Source: Hyphomicrobiaceae bacterium
GTDB lineage: Bacteria; Pseudomonadota; Alphaproteobacteria; Rhizobiales; Hyphomicrobiaceae
Assembly (NCBI GenBank): GCA_023384095.1
Contig: JAHDXT010000021.1
Coordinates: 1-58,026, forward strand
DNA length: 58,026 nucleotides
Direction: 5' to 3'
Position numbers and translations under genes: made by a program
Shown here: positions 9,011 to 19,300 of the stretch, one piece after another
How positions within the stretch are numbered: the first letter of the stretch is position 1
Layout of the letters: every line of letters starts with the position of its first letter
The notes under the pieces: generated by a model
What the model was told of the DNA's origin: nothing
The model's database searches: none
Seen by the model: the letters and a program-made list of their open reading frames with translations, nothing else

Positions 9011-10054
9011 ATGAAGGACGGGATCGACCCGGCTGACGAGATCACGCTGCCCTATCCCGTGCCGCCGGCCCCCGGCGATGCGATCGAGATCGCGCCTGGC
9101 CTGCTGTGGGCCCGGATGCCGCTGCCGGTGCGGCTCGATCATGTGAACGTCTGGCTGCTCGAGGAGGGGGACGGCTGGACGGCCGTCGACTGCGGGCTCG
9201 ATTCGCCCGAGACCCGCGCGGCGTGGGAAAAGCTGGCGGCGGGACCCTTGCGCGGCAGGCCGCTGCGCCGGCTGGTGGCGACGCATGCTCACGTCGATCA
9301 TGTCGGGCTCGCCGGCTGGATCACCAGCAGGTTTCAGGTGCCGTTCGAGGCGACGCGCTCGGCATGGCTCTGGGCGCGGGTGGTGTACGCGGGCCGCAAC
9401 GAGCCGACCAGTGCGCAGGCGCTCGAGCACTTGCGGGCGCACGGATGCGATCCGCGGCACATCGAAGCCTACGCGCAGAACCGCGGCCCGCTGGCGCGCC
9501 TCTTCGGCGAGCCTCCCAAGGCCTTCGCGCGGCTGCGCGACGGCGACACGCTGGAGATGGGGGACCGGCGCTGGCGCGTGCTGACCGCCGATGGCCACGC
9601 CGACGAGCACGCCTCGTTCCTCGGGGCCGATGACGACATCGTGATCGCGGGCGATCAGGTGCTCCAGCGCATCTCTCCGGTCGTCGGTGTCTTCTCCGGC
9701 GAGCCGCATGCCGATCCGCTGGCCGCCTTTCTCGCCTCGCTCGAGCGGTTTCGCGGGGTTGCCGCGGCGACCCTGGTGCTGCCCTCGCATGGGCTGCCGT
9801 TCCGGGGGCTCGACGCGCGGCTCAGCCAACTCGAGCAGCATCACCGTCGGCGGCTCGAGCTCGCGCTCGGGGCGCTCGATTGGCCACGCACGGCGGCCGA
9901 GTGCGCGCAAGTGCTGTTCGCCCGCGCTCTGGCGGAAGGGCAATGGTTTCTCGCGCTGGCGGAAACGCTCGCTCACCTGCACCGGCTTGAGGCGATGGGC
10001 GCGGCGCGGCGGGAGGTGGATGGGGACGGGCTCGTCCGTTTCGCGCGCTCGTAA
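9011..10054 (+). CDS. MBL-fold metallo-hydrolase with C-terminal winged helix
   Basis: A 347-residue cytoplasmic hydrolase. The metal-binding motif THAHVDHVGLAGW is complete (HxHxDH), and further ligands appear in TADGHADEHASF and LPSHGLPFRG. Residues from about 260 on resemble the winged-helix cap (BLACT_WH) seen in LACTB2-like and glyoxalase II-like proteins (HHRRRLELALGAL). AAGGACC precedes the ATG. LACTB2-like members are ribonucleases or thioesterases; the substrate here is unknown. The next gene is convergent. Confidence 0.88.
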   Translation: MKDGIDPADEITLPYPVPPAPGDAIEIAPGLLWARMPLPVRLDHVNVWLLEEGDGWTAVDCGLDSPETRAAWEKLAAGPLRGRPLRRLVATHAHVDHVGLAGWITSRFQVPFEATRSAWLWARVVYAGRNEPTSAQALEHLRAHGCDPRHIEAYAQNRGPLARLFGEPPKAFARLRDGDTLEMGDRRWRVLTADGHADEHASFLGADDDIVIAGDQVLQRISPVVGVFSGEPHADPLAAFLASLERFRGVAAATLVLPSHGLPFRGLDARLSQLEQHHRRRLELALGALDWPRTAAECAQVLFARALAEGQWFLALAETLAHLHRLEAMGAARREVDGDGLVRFARS

Positions 10055-10080
10055 GCGGCGGGCGCCCTGGGCGCGGCGGC

Positions 10081-10596
10081 TCAGCGGATGTTGATCGCCA
10101 ACCCGAAAGCGGCCGCCAGCACGCCCGCGAAGATGCCCGCCAGCGGCGGCACGAACCACGAGGCGGCGAGCCTCAGGCCGACGAAAGGCCAGCCCATGAT
10201 CGGGCTTTCGAAAGAGATCACGCGATGGAAGGCATAGACCGACCAGCCGGTGATCATCGCGATCACCTGCGGGCCGCCGGCCCCCTGGTGCGCAAAGAGG
10301 ATGGCGATCGGGAACGACACGATGGGTCCGCCCGGCAGCAGCCCGCCGAGCACAGAGGCGGCGGCGATGCCGGCGAGCCCCGTCTCCGGCCCGAGCACGG
10401 CGGCGATCGTCCGCTCCGGCACCAGCTCGGCGATGCAGGCGGCGGCCGTCAGCGCGAACGGCAGCCGCACCGCGATCCGCAGGAACTCGACTCGCGTGAA
10501 GATCGCGGCGCGTCCCAGGGTACTGGGATCCCTGCGCCAGGCGAATGCCGCGACCGGCACTGTCACGACGAGCAGAATGAGCAGCGCCCCGAGCAT
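10081..10596 (-). CDS. Half-size membrane permease, subunit B
   Basis: 171 residues with about five transmembrane segments. The core VLGGLLPGGPIVSFPIAILF, the helix GWSVYAFHRVISFESP and GWPFVGLRLAASW match equivalent segments of the upstream gene (TPGGPFAAFPIVYAL, AWSVLGLHRLVIWELP, GSDFVVARALASL). The two proteins are therefore paralogous halves. The Pro-Gly-Gly-Pro loop resembles the repeat loop of COG0701/ArsP-like permeases, which carry both repeats in one chain. Its ATG overlaps the upstream stop (ATGA at 10596), so the subunits are coupled. Substrate unknown. Confidence 0.75.
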   Translation of the reverse strand: MLGALLILLVVTVPVAAFAWRRDPSTLGRAAIFTRVEFLRIAVRLPFALTAAACIAELVPERTIAAVLGPETGLAGIAAASVLGGLLPGGPIVSFPIAILFAHQGAGGPQVIAMITGWSVYAFHRVISFESPIMGWPFVGLRLAASWFVPPLAGIFAGVLAAAFGLAINIR

Positions 10597-11204
10597 CACG
10601 CCCCTCCACTGACGGCGCGGCCGCGGCCGATGGGAATACCCGGCAACGCCCGGATCAGCAGGCGGGCGATGAAGCCCGCGATGAGCGGCAGCGGCAGGCT
10701 GGCCAGCGCTCGGGCGACCACGAAATCGGAGCCGAGCAGCGGCAGCTCCCAGATGACGAGGCGGTGCAGCCCGAGAACCGACCAGGCGGTGAGATACGCC
10801 ACGACCGCGCCCATATCGGCTCCGGCCAGCGACAGGGCATAAACGATCGGGAACGCGGCGAACGGCCCGCCGGGCGTCGCGGCTCCGAGCGCCGTCGCCA
10901 GCACCAGCCCCTTCCAGCCCGATCTTGCGCCCAGCACCGGTGCGATCCGCCGCGGGTCGGACAGCTCCTTGACGAGCCCGCCGAGGAACAGCCCGACGAG
11001 GATCATCGGGGCCACGGTCATCAGCAGCGTCGCGGACTGCGTCATGGCTCTGGCCAGGCCCCCGATCCCCTCGATCCAGGTCACGAGCAGAGCAGAGACT
11101 GCGGCGAGCAGCACGAAGAACCACGACGCGCCGTCGAACACCGGGCGCGGGGTCGTGGAATCCTGTTCTGCCGGCTGTTTAGGCTGGGGAGCTTCGGTCA
11201 TCAT
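10596..11204 (-). CDS. Half-size membrane permease, subunit A
   Basis: 202 residues. A hydrophilic N-terminus (about 28 residues, Pro/Gln-rich) precedes about five membrane helices containing APMILVGLFLGGLV, ATPGGPFAAFPIV and LTAWSVLGLHR. It is a paralogue of the downstream half-permease and likely forms a heterodimer with it. I set the start at the double ATG at 11204; in-frame sequence further upstream reads into low-quality basic peptide. It is divergent from the secreted MBL-fold protein at 11408. Relation to COG0701/ArsP-type permeases is inferred from the loop motif only. Confidence 0.72.
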   Translation of the reverse strand: MMTEAPQPKQPAEQDSTTPRPVFDGASWFFVLLAAVSALLVTWIEGIGGLARAMTQSATLLMTVAPMILVGLFLGGLVKELSDPRRIAPVLGARSGWKGLVLATALGAATPGGPFAAFPIVYALSLAGADMGAVVAYLTAWSVLGLHRLVIWELPLLGSDFVVARALASLPLPLIAGFIARLLIRALPGIPIGRGRAVSGGA

Positions 11205-11407
11205 GATCGCTGCCGCGATCTCTTTGGCAGATGGCGGCGCCGATGTCACGTGCCGGCGACGATGAGCCGCCGCCCCGAGGTGAGATGGGGCAGCGCGGCC
11301 GGCAAGCTGCGGTGACTGTCCCGAGCATCGCACCGCCAGCCCGGCAGCGTTGGCGCCGGCTGTCTTTATGACTTACGATGATGACAGATGATACGACAGG
11401 AGGATTC

Positions 11408-12220
11408 ATGCGCGAGCTCGTCAGCCTGTTGCTAGCTGCTGCAGCGCTGCTGCTGCCGATCGCGCCGGCCGGGGCCGCTGCCCCGGACCGCTGCCTCGCG
11501 CTCGCCCGAGCGCCGGAGCGGCCGCTGGTGCAGCCTGTGTCACTGAAGCTTGCCCAGCTCAAGGCCGCCGAGGTCCGCCTGTCATATATCGGGCACTCGA
11601 CCTTCCTCATCGAGAGTGCCGGCGGCGTGAAGATCGCCACGGACTACAACGACTACGTGCGACCTGCGGCGCTGCCCGACGTCATCACCATGAACAGGGC
11701 GCACGACACCCATCATACCAATCGCCCCGATCCCGGGATCGCGCACGTGCTGCGTGGCTGGAGCATGGAGGGCGGCGCCGCGCTCCACGATCTCGAGCTA
11801 GCCGACGTGCGCGTGCGCAACGTGCCGACCAACATCCGGACCTGGGACGGCGGCACAATGGTCTACGGCAACTCGGTGTTCGTGTTCGAGATCGCCGGAC
11901 TGTGCATCGCCCATCTCGGCCATCTGCATCACACGCTGACCACCCAGCAGCTCGCCCAGATCGGCCAGATGGACGTGGTCCTGGTGCCGGTCGACGGCAG
12001 CTACACGCTCGACCTCGAGGGCATGGTGGAGGTGCTCAAGGCGTTGAAGGCGCCCCTGATGATCCCGATGCACTACTTCTCGAGCTTCACGCTCGAGCGG
12101 TTCCTCTCCCGGATCAGGGACAGCTTCGAGGTCGTCCGGCACGAAGTGCCGACCATCGTCGTTTCGCGGCCGATGCTGCCCAGCGCGCCGCGCGTGCTGG
12201 TGCTGCCGGGAGGACGATGA
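11408..12220 (+). CDS. Exported MBL-fold (UlaG/RomA-like) protein
   Basis: 270 residues. A signal peptide (MRELVSLLLAAAALLLPIAPAGA) puts it in the periplasm. The fold is COG2220-like: SYIGHSTFLIES, GVKIATDYNDY, then MNRAHDTHHTN where most relatives have HxHxDH, followed by LGHLHH, VPVDGSY and IPMHYF as later metal ligands. The first motif is thus altered (Arg for the first His, Thr for Asp if aligned on the last His), which I believe is typical of a subfamily rather than decay. AGGAGG four bases before the ATG at 11408 fixes the start. Function unknown. Confidence 0.82.
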   Translation: MRELVSLLLAAAALLLPIAPAGAAAPDRCLALARAPERPLVQPVSLKLAQLKAAEVRLSYIGHSTFLIESAGGVKIATDYNDYVRPAALPDVITMNRAHDTHHTNRPDPGIAHVLRGWSMEGGAALHDLELADVRVRNVPTNIRTWDGGTMVYGNSVFVFEIAGLCIAHLGHLHHTLTTQQLAQIGQMDVVLVPVDGSYTLDLEGMVEVLKALKAPLMIPMHYFSSFTLERFLSRIRDSFEVVRHEVPTIVVSRPMLPSAPRVLVLPGGR

Positions 12221-12244
12221 CGCGGGCGGGCTCCGCCCGGCTGA

Positions 12245-13336
12245 TCACCGCCAACTCTTCGACAGGGCCTTCGCCCAGGTCTCCCGCTGCCGCCGCGGAC
12301 GGCGCATGCGTCTCGGCGTTGTCGGACGCGGCTCGGCGCCCGGCGTCAGCGTCGAAAGGAGTATGAACTCCCGCGGCGCCTGCTGCCTTCTGGTTGACCG
12401 GGGCTCGTCGGTCACGACAAGGACGGCGCCCGCATGCAGCGCACCCGCCATCGCATGCGCGCTGGCTTGATCCTCGAACGAAATCTGATCGAGCAATGCG
12501 TCTCCGCGCCATGACACGAGGTGCGGCTCACGGCCGGAGCGGCCGATGCCGAACCCGAGCCAGACCAGCGCATCGCCTGCGGGCGCGGCGCCGGTAAGCG
12601 AATACACGTGGGTACCGACCCGGCTGTTCGGCAACGTGAACCTGACAGCGGCTACGTGCTCGGGCACTCCATTGCGCAGCAGAACGGCGCTGCGGCTCGC
12701 CCGCGAGACGACAATCGCGACATGGCCGGACCTCTTCTGGTGCACGGCAGGCGCATCCGGCATCAGGCGCGCAGCGATGGTGCGCACCATCTGCCCCGCC
12801 TCGTGGACCGGCCCGGTCGGAAACAGAGTCCCGGAGTGCACGACGTCCATCGACTCCGTGCGCCGGCTGGCGAGGACGACCAGCGCTCCGGGATGGATGA
12901 CCTCGTCGAGGAGGCGGGCGAACGGGGCGGGCAGCCGTACGCATCCGAGCGAGGCCGGAAAGCCCCCCACATCGCTGGCATGCAGTGCCGTGCCGGTCCA
13001 GGAGAGCCGCCGGGCGCCGCCGCCGGTCCGCGCCGGTTCCGACCGCGCGGCAATCGAGAATATGCCGGTCGGTGTCCTTCGCCCCGAGCGCCCCGTCCGG
13101 CACGTCGAGATGCCGATCAGCACGCCGGCCTTGTAGACGTGAACGAGCTGGTCCCGCAGAGACACGACGATGGAGACCGGTCCTTCCTCCGGCTGCGAGG
13201 GCTCCCACACGAACTGGCCCGAGCTCAGTCCTGTCCGGTTGACGAAGCTCTGCGCCTCGGCGGGCCGGGCCAAGGGCCACAGCACTGCGGCGAGGCTCAG
13301 GCCCAGCATCTCGCGTCGCGTGAGCGACATTGCCAT
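12245..13336 (-). CDS. L,D-transpeptidase (YkuD family)
   Basis: 363 residues. The N-terminus LTRREMLGLSLAAVL looks like a Tat or Sec signal, so it acts in the periplasm on peptidoglycan. The YkuD domain spans about residues 50-160: RDQLVHVYKAG, GRRTPTGIFSI, then HASDVGGFPASLGCVRLP holding the catalytic Cys. The usual S-H-G-C is S-L-G-C here, so the His before Gly is Leu. Residues 160-320 form a second unassigned domain and the C-terminus is Arg/Pro-rich. A second ATG at 13330 has better spacing from GGGAG than the one at 13336. Confidence 0.85.
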   Translation of the reverse strand: MAMSLTRREMLGLSLAAVLWPLARPAEAQSFVNRTGLSSGQFVWEPSQPEEGPVSIVVSLRDQLVHVYKAGVLIGISTCRTGRSGRRTPTGIFSIAARSEPARTGGGARRLSWTGTALHASDVGGFPASLGCVRLPAPFARLLDEVIHPGALVVLASRRTESMDVVHSGTLFPTGPVHEAGQMVRTIAARLMPDAPAVHQKRSGHVAIVVSRASRSAVLLRNGVPEHVAAVRFTLPNSRVGTHVYSLTGAAPAGDALVWLGFGIGRSGREPHLVSWRGDALLDQISFEDQASAHAMAGALHAGAVLVVTDEPRSTRRQQAPREFILLSTLTPGAEPRPTTPRRMRRPRRQRETWAKALSKSWR

Positions 13337-13523
13337 TTCTCCCGGTCGTGCACCCGCGGGCGCACGGCCCTTCCCCCTGGATCGATGGCAGGTTACGTGA
13401 TTCGCGCACTACGCGTAATACGTGTGTGACGCGCGCATAAGTTGCATTCGCGGGCTCGCTTTTGAGCGCGCAGGCTGGATCGCGAGCTTCAATTGCTATG
13501 GGATGAGGGTCGGCGGCGAGCCG

Positions 13524-13802
13524 TCAGCGCCGCCGGTGCTGCGGCCGATACCCCCCGCTCGAGGGCGGAGGAGACGCCCGCGTGTCCTTGTGCCGGAAGT
13601 TGATGCGGCCCTTGGTCAAGTCGTAGGGGGTCATCTCGACCGTGACGCGGTCGCCGGCAAGGATGCGGATCCGGTTCTTCTTCATGCGTCCCGATGTGTA
13701 GGCGACGACCTCGTGGCCGTTGTCGAGCTGGACGCGGCAGCGCGCGTCGGGCAGCACCTCGCTTACGACGCCTTCGAACTCCAGGACTTCTTCTTTCGCC
13801 AT
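13524..13802 (-). CDS. infA: Translation initiation factor IF-1 with C-terminal extension
   Basis: 92 residues. It binds the ribosomal A site during initiation. The S1/OB fold is complete ([51 protein letters not shown]). Standard IF-1 is 72 residues; this one adds about 20 ([19 protein letters not shown]), a basic, disordered-looking tail. The ATG at 13802 is the family start. It follows the cold-shock gene, from which it is separated by a strong hairpin, so it may be a secondary IF-1 used under stress. Confidence 0.93.
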   Translation of the reverse strand: MAKEEVLEFEGVVSEVLPDARCRVQLDNGHEVVAYTSGRMKKNRIRILAGDRVTVEMTPYDLTKGRINFRHKDTRASPPPSSGGYRPQHRRR

Positions 13803-13843
13803 GAATCTCCCTTCAGCGCCGGGTACCCGGACGCATGCACACA

Positions 13844-13865
13844 CTCGGCGCCCAGAGGCGCCGAG
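13844..13865 (-). terminator. Terminator-like hairpin after the cold-shock gene
   Basis: Perfect 9-bp stem CTCGGCGCC (13844-13852) and complement (13857-13865) with a CAGA loop, placed between the cspA-type stop and the infA start. It probably ends most cold-shock transcripts. The tract after it on the minus strand (TGTGTGC) is only weakly T-rich. Confidence 0.6.
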
Positions 13866-13889
13866 ATATTCGATGTACCTTGGCGCGGA

Positions 13890-14096
13890 TCAGGAAACGC
13901 GCAGGTTCACGGCCGACGTTTTGCCATTGCGGCCGCGCTCGAGTTCGAAGGATACCTTCTGACCTTCCTTCAAGGTCGACAGACCTGCCCGCTCAACCGC
14001 CGAAATGTGGACGAACACATCGGCCCCGCCCTCTTCGGGCTGAATGAAGCCGTAGCCCTTCTGGCCGTTGAACCACTTCACCGTTCCTGTCGCCAT
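13890..14096 (-). CDS. Cold-shock protein, CspA family
   Basis: 68 residues; a single-stranded nucleic acid chaperone. RNP1 (NGQKGYGFI) and RNP2 (DVFVHIS) are intact, as is the start [16 protein letters not shown] precedes the ATG at 14096. A long untranslated leader is plausible because no gene starts in the next 400 bases. It lies upstream of the extended infA in the same direction, pairing two translation-related genes. Confidence 0.95.
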   Translation of the reverse strand: MATGTVKWFNGQKGYGFIQPEEGGADVFVHISAVERAGLSTLKEGQKVSFELERGRNGKTSAVNLRVS

Positions 14097-14518
14097 ATCA
14101 CTTCCCGCATACTTCGATGCCGACCTCAGGGCCCAGTCCCCGAGACCATCAAATAACGCATTGGGGACTTGGTTCAATGCGGCCCTCGCAGCCGCTATCG
14201 CATGCGCTCCAAGCGAATTCGATGCACGTATATGAACCTACGGCGCAACAAAGGCAAGACGGGCGGCTATCGTCTCATCGGGGTAGCGGCTGGATTTCGA
14301 GGCCAACCGGCGCTCGCGGCCCTGTGACGGGAAACCGCTCGCGACGCCTTCCAGGGCTGAATCACCAGCCGCCGCCGACGGCCAGGCCAGCGGCCACGCC
14401 GAAGCAGCCGGGCGGCGGCGGCCGGACGACAGCTCCTCGTGCACGCGCCAACCGCTGCCGGAACCTTCGCCATTCACGCGAGTTGCAGATGCGGTTCGCG
14501 GTTGGTGGAGTGACTGCA
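14097..14518. other. Intergenic region between cspA-type gene and first KGG gene
   Basis: A 422-base divergent gap. Open frames exist on both strands but none has a convincing start, codon pattern or recognisable protein. It should hold the cold-shock promoter and leader (leftward) and the promoter of the KGG gene (rightward). I could not pick boxes. Confidence 0.6.
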
Positions 14519-14860
14519 ATGATTGCCAGGAAAGCAGGCAAGATGACGGTCGAGGAGGCCGGCCGCAGGGGCGGCGAGGCGACGTCCAGCATCCACGGTC
14601 GCGGCTTTTACGAGGAAATCGGCCAGAAAGGCGGTGCGGCCCGGCGCGGCCAGCTCGGCCGCGAGGGATATTCGGCACTCGGCCGCAAGGGCGGCGAGGC
14701 CACCAGCGTCAAGCACGGCTCCGGCTTCTATGCCGAGATCGGCAGGAAAGGCGGCGAAACCGTCAGCCGCAACCGCGAGCACATGAGCCAGATCGGGCGC
14801 AAGGGCGGCGAGGCGCGCGCCGAACGCGGCGCCGAGCACCGCGGCAGGGAGCGCCAGTAG
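14519..14860 (+). CDS. KGG-repeat stress-induced protein
   Basis: 113 residues, very hydrophilic. It has five copies of the KGG/RRGG motif within about 18-residue repeats (EAGRRGGEATS, IGQKGGAARRG, LGRKGGEATS, IGRKGGETVS, IGRKGGEARAE), as in YciG/GsiB-type general-stress hydrophilins. Such proteins are thought to protect against desiccation or osmotic stress; the mechanism is unknown. GGAG eight bases before ATG 14519 sets the start. A related gene follows at 15103. Confidence 0.85.
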   Translation: MIARKAGKMTVEEAGRRGGEATSSIHGRGFYEEIGQKGGAARRGQLGREGYSALGRKGGEATSVKHGSGFYAEIGRKGGETVSRNREHMSQIGRKGGEARAERGAEHRGRERQ

Positions 14861-14876
14861 ACCACGGAGGCTTGTC

Positions 14877-15038
14877 ATGGCCAGAGGAGTGGGCGGCGTC
14901 TCGGCCGCCAACGACCCGATCTCCGCCGCACGCCGCAACAGGGCGCCAAAGGAGATCATGGACACGATCGAACGGCTGCCAGACGAGGAGCTCGGAGGTC
15001 CGCAGGAGGTGCAACGAGCCTATGGCGACATCACATGA
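14877..15038 (+). CDS. Small hypothetical protein between KGG genes
   Basis: A 53-residue ORF starting MARGVGGVSAANDP and ending QRAYGDIT. It begins 17 bases after the first KGG gene and has a near-perfect Shine-Dalgarno (GGAGG, six bases before ATG), better than either neighbour. It is rich in charged residues (RRNRAPKEIMDTIERLPDEEL) and probably soluble. I recognise no family. The strong ribosome site and tight packing support a real gene in a small stress operon. Confidence 0.6.
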   Translation: MARGVGGVSAANDPISAARRNRAPKEIMDTIERLPDEELGGPQEVQRAYGDIT

Positions 15039-15102
15039 CGGCGTCCCGCTGAGCGGGCCGGCGTCGCGTTTCAGTATTGCGTCTCGAAAGACTGGGTGTG
15101 TC

Positions 15103-15468
15103 ATGGCGAAGAGCAGGTCGGACGGTGGCAAGATGACCGTGGAGGAGGCTGGCCGCAGAGGCGGCGCCGCCACGGCCCAGGCGCGCGGGCGGGAGTTCTA
15201 TAAGGAGATCGGCCGCAAGGGCGGCGAGGCCCGCCGAGGCAAGCTCGGCTCCGAGGGATACCGGGAGCTGGGACGCAAGGGCGGCGCCGCCACGTCGCAG
15301 AAGCGCGGGCCCGATCGTCGCGAGCCGGAGCACCTCGCCGGGATGGGCCAAACGCAGCAGACGTCGTCGGGCGATGGCCACGCGCCGTTCCCGGGAGCCG
15401 ATGATATCGCCCGGGAGGAAGAGCACGCGATCGATACTGCGGTGCCTGTAGGCTCAACGACGACGTAG
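15103..15468 (+). CDS. KGG-repeat stress-induced protein, second copy
   Basis: 121 residues. The first 65 carry three RRGG/RKGG repeats (EAGRRGGAATAQ, IGRKGGEARRG, LGRKGGAATSQ) closely related to those of the gene at 14519. The C-terminal half is different, acidic and without repeats (GADDIAREEEHAIDTAV). It is likely a duplicate with a divergent tail. The ribosome site before ATG 15103 is weak, so it may rely on coupling with the 53-codon ORF that ends 64 bases upstream. Confidence 0.8.
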   Translation: MAKSRSDGGKMTVEEAGRRGGAATAQARGREFYKEIGRKGGEARRGKLGSEGYRELGRKGGAATSQKRGPDRREPEHLAGMGQTQQTSSGDGHAPFPGADDIAREEEHAIDTAVPVGSTTT

Positions 15469-15813
15469 CCCAGCCGGGTCCCTTCCCGAGAGAGCCGAGC
15501 GGCCTTCGGGCGCAGATGGAAGCCCGGCGCCCGGGCCGCGTCGCGCGTCAAGTCCCCGGACGGCGTCTGGACCCACGAAGCCCCGACCCGGTTTGCAGCA
15601 TCATGTCGCGCGCATGCACCTGGATTGATTGCCGGGTCATGGACGTTGATCGAAGAGCGATCGCCCGCCCTGGAGAAACGATTGCGCGGGCGACAGGCTT
15701 TCGTGGCGGAAGCCGGCTGAAGGCTCACCCGATAGAGCCGCTGGGAGCAATCCTCGGCGTGACCACTGCCGCCGCGACGGTGGAGGTCCGTTGGAAGAGG
15801 GCGCCGATGCGCC
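15469..15813. other. Intergenic region before the TauE/SafE gene
   Basis: A 345-base stretch without a supportable gene. Frames are open on both strands only because of high GC. A terminator for the KGG genes and a promoter for the exporter are expected here but not identified. Confidence 0.55.
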
Positions 15814-16560
15814 ATGTGGGACGAGCTGGCGATTTATGTCGCTTTGGGATTCGTAGCCCAGGTGGTCGACGGCGCGCTCGGCATGGCCTACGGCGTGACG
15901 GTCTCGTCGGTGCTGTTGAGCATGGGCGTGCCGCCTGCGGTCACCAGCGCCTGCGTGCATGCGGCGGAGGTGTTTACGACCGGCACCTCTGGCCTTGCGC
16001 ACTGGTGGGCCGGCAACATCGATCGCCGGCTGGTCCTCCGGCTGGTGCTGCCGGGCATGATCGGCGGCGCGATCGGCGCCTTCGCTCTGACCAACGTGCC
16101 GGGTGAGCTCGTCCGGCCGTGGATCAGCGCCTATCTGCTGGCGCTCGGCATCGTCATCCTGTGGAAGGCGTTCCGTCCCCGGTCGAACCAGGTCGAAACG
16201 CCCAAAGGGGTGGCGCCGCTCGGCTTTTTCGGCGGCATCCTCGACGCCATGGGCGGCGGCGGCTGGGGTCCGCTGGTGACATCCACCCTGGTCGGCTTCG
16301 GTGCCGCGCCGCGCATCGTCATCGGCTCGGTCAATCTGACCGAGTTCTTCGTCACATTGACGATCTCGGCCACCTTTCTGGCCACCATCGGCCTCTCGCT
16401 GTGGCCGATCATAGCGGGGCTCGTGGTGGGCGGGATGCTCGCGGCACCGTTCGCGGCGCTCGCCGTCCGCCATCTGCCCGCCCGCGCGCTGATGATCATC
16501 GTCGGCTGCGTCGTGATCATCATGAGCAGCCGGTCGATATTCTGGGGAGTTGCGGGATAG
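15814..16560 (+). CDS. TauE/SafE family sulfite/anion exporter
   Basis: 248 residues with about eight membrane helices. The family begins with a conserved FVAQVVDGALGMAYG segment, and the second repeat contains GGILDAMGGGGWGP, which mirrors the first: the inverted-repeat plan of TauE/SafE proteins. Members export sulfite, sulfoacetate or other anions, or take up sulfur compounds. It is monocistronic and converges on lepA. If the SuyAB-like genes at 37-39 kb release sulfite, this protein is a candidate exporter, though it lies 20 kb away. Confidence 0.88.
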   Translation: MWDELAIYVALGFVAQVVDGALGMAYGVTVSSVLLSMGVPPAVTSACVHAAEVFTTGTSGLAHWWAGNIDRRLVLRLVLPGMIGGAIGAFALTNVPGELVRPWISAYLLALGIVILWKAFRPRSNQVETPKGVAPLGFFGGILDAMGGGGWGPLVTSTLVGFGAAPRIVIGSVNLTEFFVTLTISATFLATIGLSLWPIIAGLVVGGMLAAPFAALAVRHLPARALMIIVGCVVIIMSSRSIFWGVAG

Positions 16561-16620
16561 CGTGAGGCCAGAATCCTGCGCGGCGTCTCAGGTGCCGGAG
16601 CGAATGGCCGGAATGGCGGA

Positions 16621-18423
<1,803 letters not shown>

Positions 18424-18477
18424 GCGGGGCTAGATAGCACCCGGCCCGCGGCTGAAAAAGGGGCGCGGGCGCGCGGG

Positions 18478-19299
18478 TCAGATGATCGCCCGACGCACCC
18501 TGGCCGTCACCCACTCGCTGATGAGGACGGTGGCCAGGATCATGAGCAGGATCACCGTCACCTGCGGCCAGGCCAGCACGTTGAGCGAGGCCTCGAGCGC
18601 CAGGCCCAGCCCGCCCGCGCCGACGAGGCCCAGCACCGTCGATTCGCGGATGTTGATGTCCCAGCGGAAGACGCAGATCGTGCCGAAGGCCGGCAAGAGC
18701 TGTGGCACCATGCCGTAGGCCATCACCTGCGCGGGGCCGGCGCCGGTGGCGCGGATGGCCTCGACCTGCGTCTCGTCGATCTCCTCGATCGCCTCGTAGA
18801 GCAGCTTGCCGATGAAGCCGATCGAGCGCAGCGCGATGGCGACGATGCCGGCGAGCACGCCGGGGCCGAGCACGGCCACCAGCAGCAATCCCCAGATCAG
18901 GGAGTTGATGGAGCGCGACGAGACGATGATGAGCAGCGCGATCGGCCGCACGAGGAGGGTGCTGGGCGTGGTGTTGCGGGCGGCGAGGAAGGCGAGCGGC
19001 GTCCCCAGCACGATCGCCAGCGCCGTCCCGAGCGTGGCGATGTTGATCGTGTCCCACAGCGGCAGCCAGAGCCTGTCGGCGTAGGACCAGCGCGGCGGCA
19101 GCATGCGCCCGAAGATGTCCGCGGCCTGGCGGGGGGCATCCTCGACGAAGGCCCAGATGGTCCCGGCCGTCATCACCCGCCAGCAGAACACCGTCAGCGC
19201 GACGAGCGCCAGCCAGCCGAGCCACGCGGCGAGCTGCTGCGACCGCGTCTGCAGCCGCCAATGGATCGGTTGCCCGGCAGGTGATGTGACGACCGGCAT
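18478..19299 (-). CDS. phnE: Phosphonate-type ABC transporter permease (second PhnE)
   Basis: 273 residues, about six membrane helices. The EAA-like loop GKLLYEAIEEIDETQVEAIRATGAG and the helix following it are PhnE hallmarks, as is RESTVLGLVGAGGLG. The ATG at 19299 gives MPVVTSPAG and abuts the end of the other permease gene at 19301. It is a paralogue of that gene; the pair likely forms a heterodimeric channel. Last gene of the importer operon. Confidence 0.9.
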   Translation of the reverse strand: MPVVTSPAGQPIHWRLQTRSQQLAAWLGWLALVALTVFCWRVMTAGTIWAFVEDAPRQAADIFGRMLPPRWSYADRLWLPLWDTINIATLGTALAIVLGTPLAFLAARNTTPSTLLVRPIALLIIVSSRSINSLIWGLLLVAVLGPGVLAGIVAIALRSIGFIGKLLYEAIEEIDETQVEAIRATGAGPAQVMAYGMVPQLLPAFGTICVFRWDINIRESTVLGLVGAGGLGLALEASLNVLAWPQVTVILLMILATVLISEWVTARVRRAII

Positions 19300-19300
19300 G

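Noticed and set aside
14519-15330. Regular short repeats that might suggest a CRISPR or tandem DNA array
   Set aside because: The periodicity comes from codons for KGG-type protein repeats. Repeat units are not identical in DNA and lack constant spacers.
15516-15813. Frame upstream of the TauE/SafE gene as a possible small gene
   Set aside because: It continues out of frame through the exporter gene with Arg-rich composition and has no good ribosome site.
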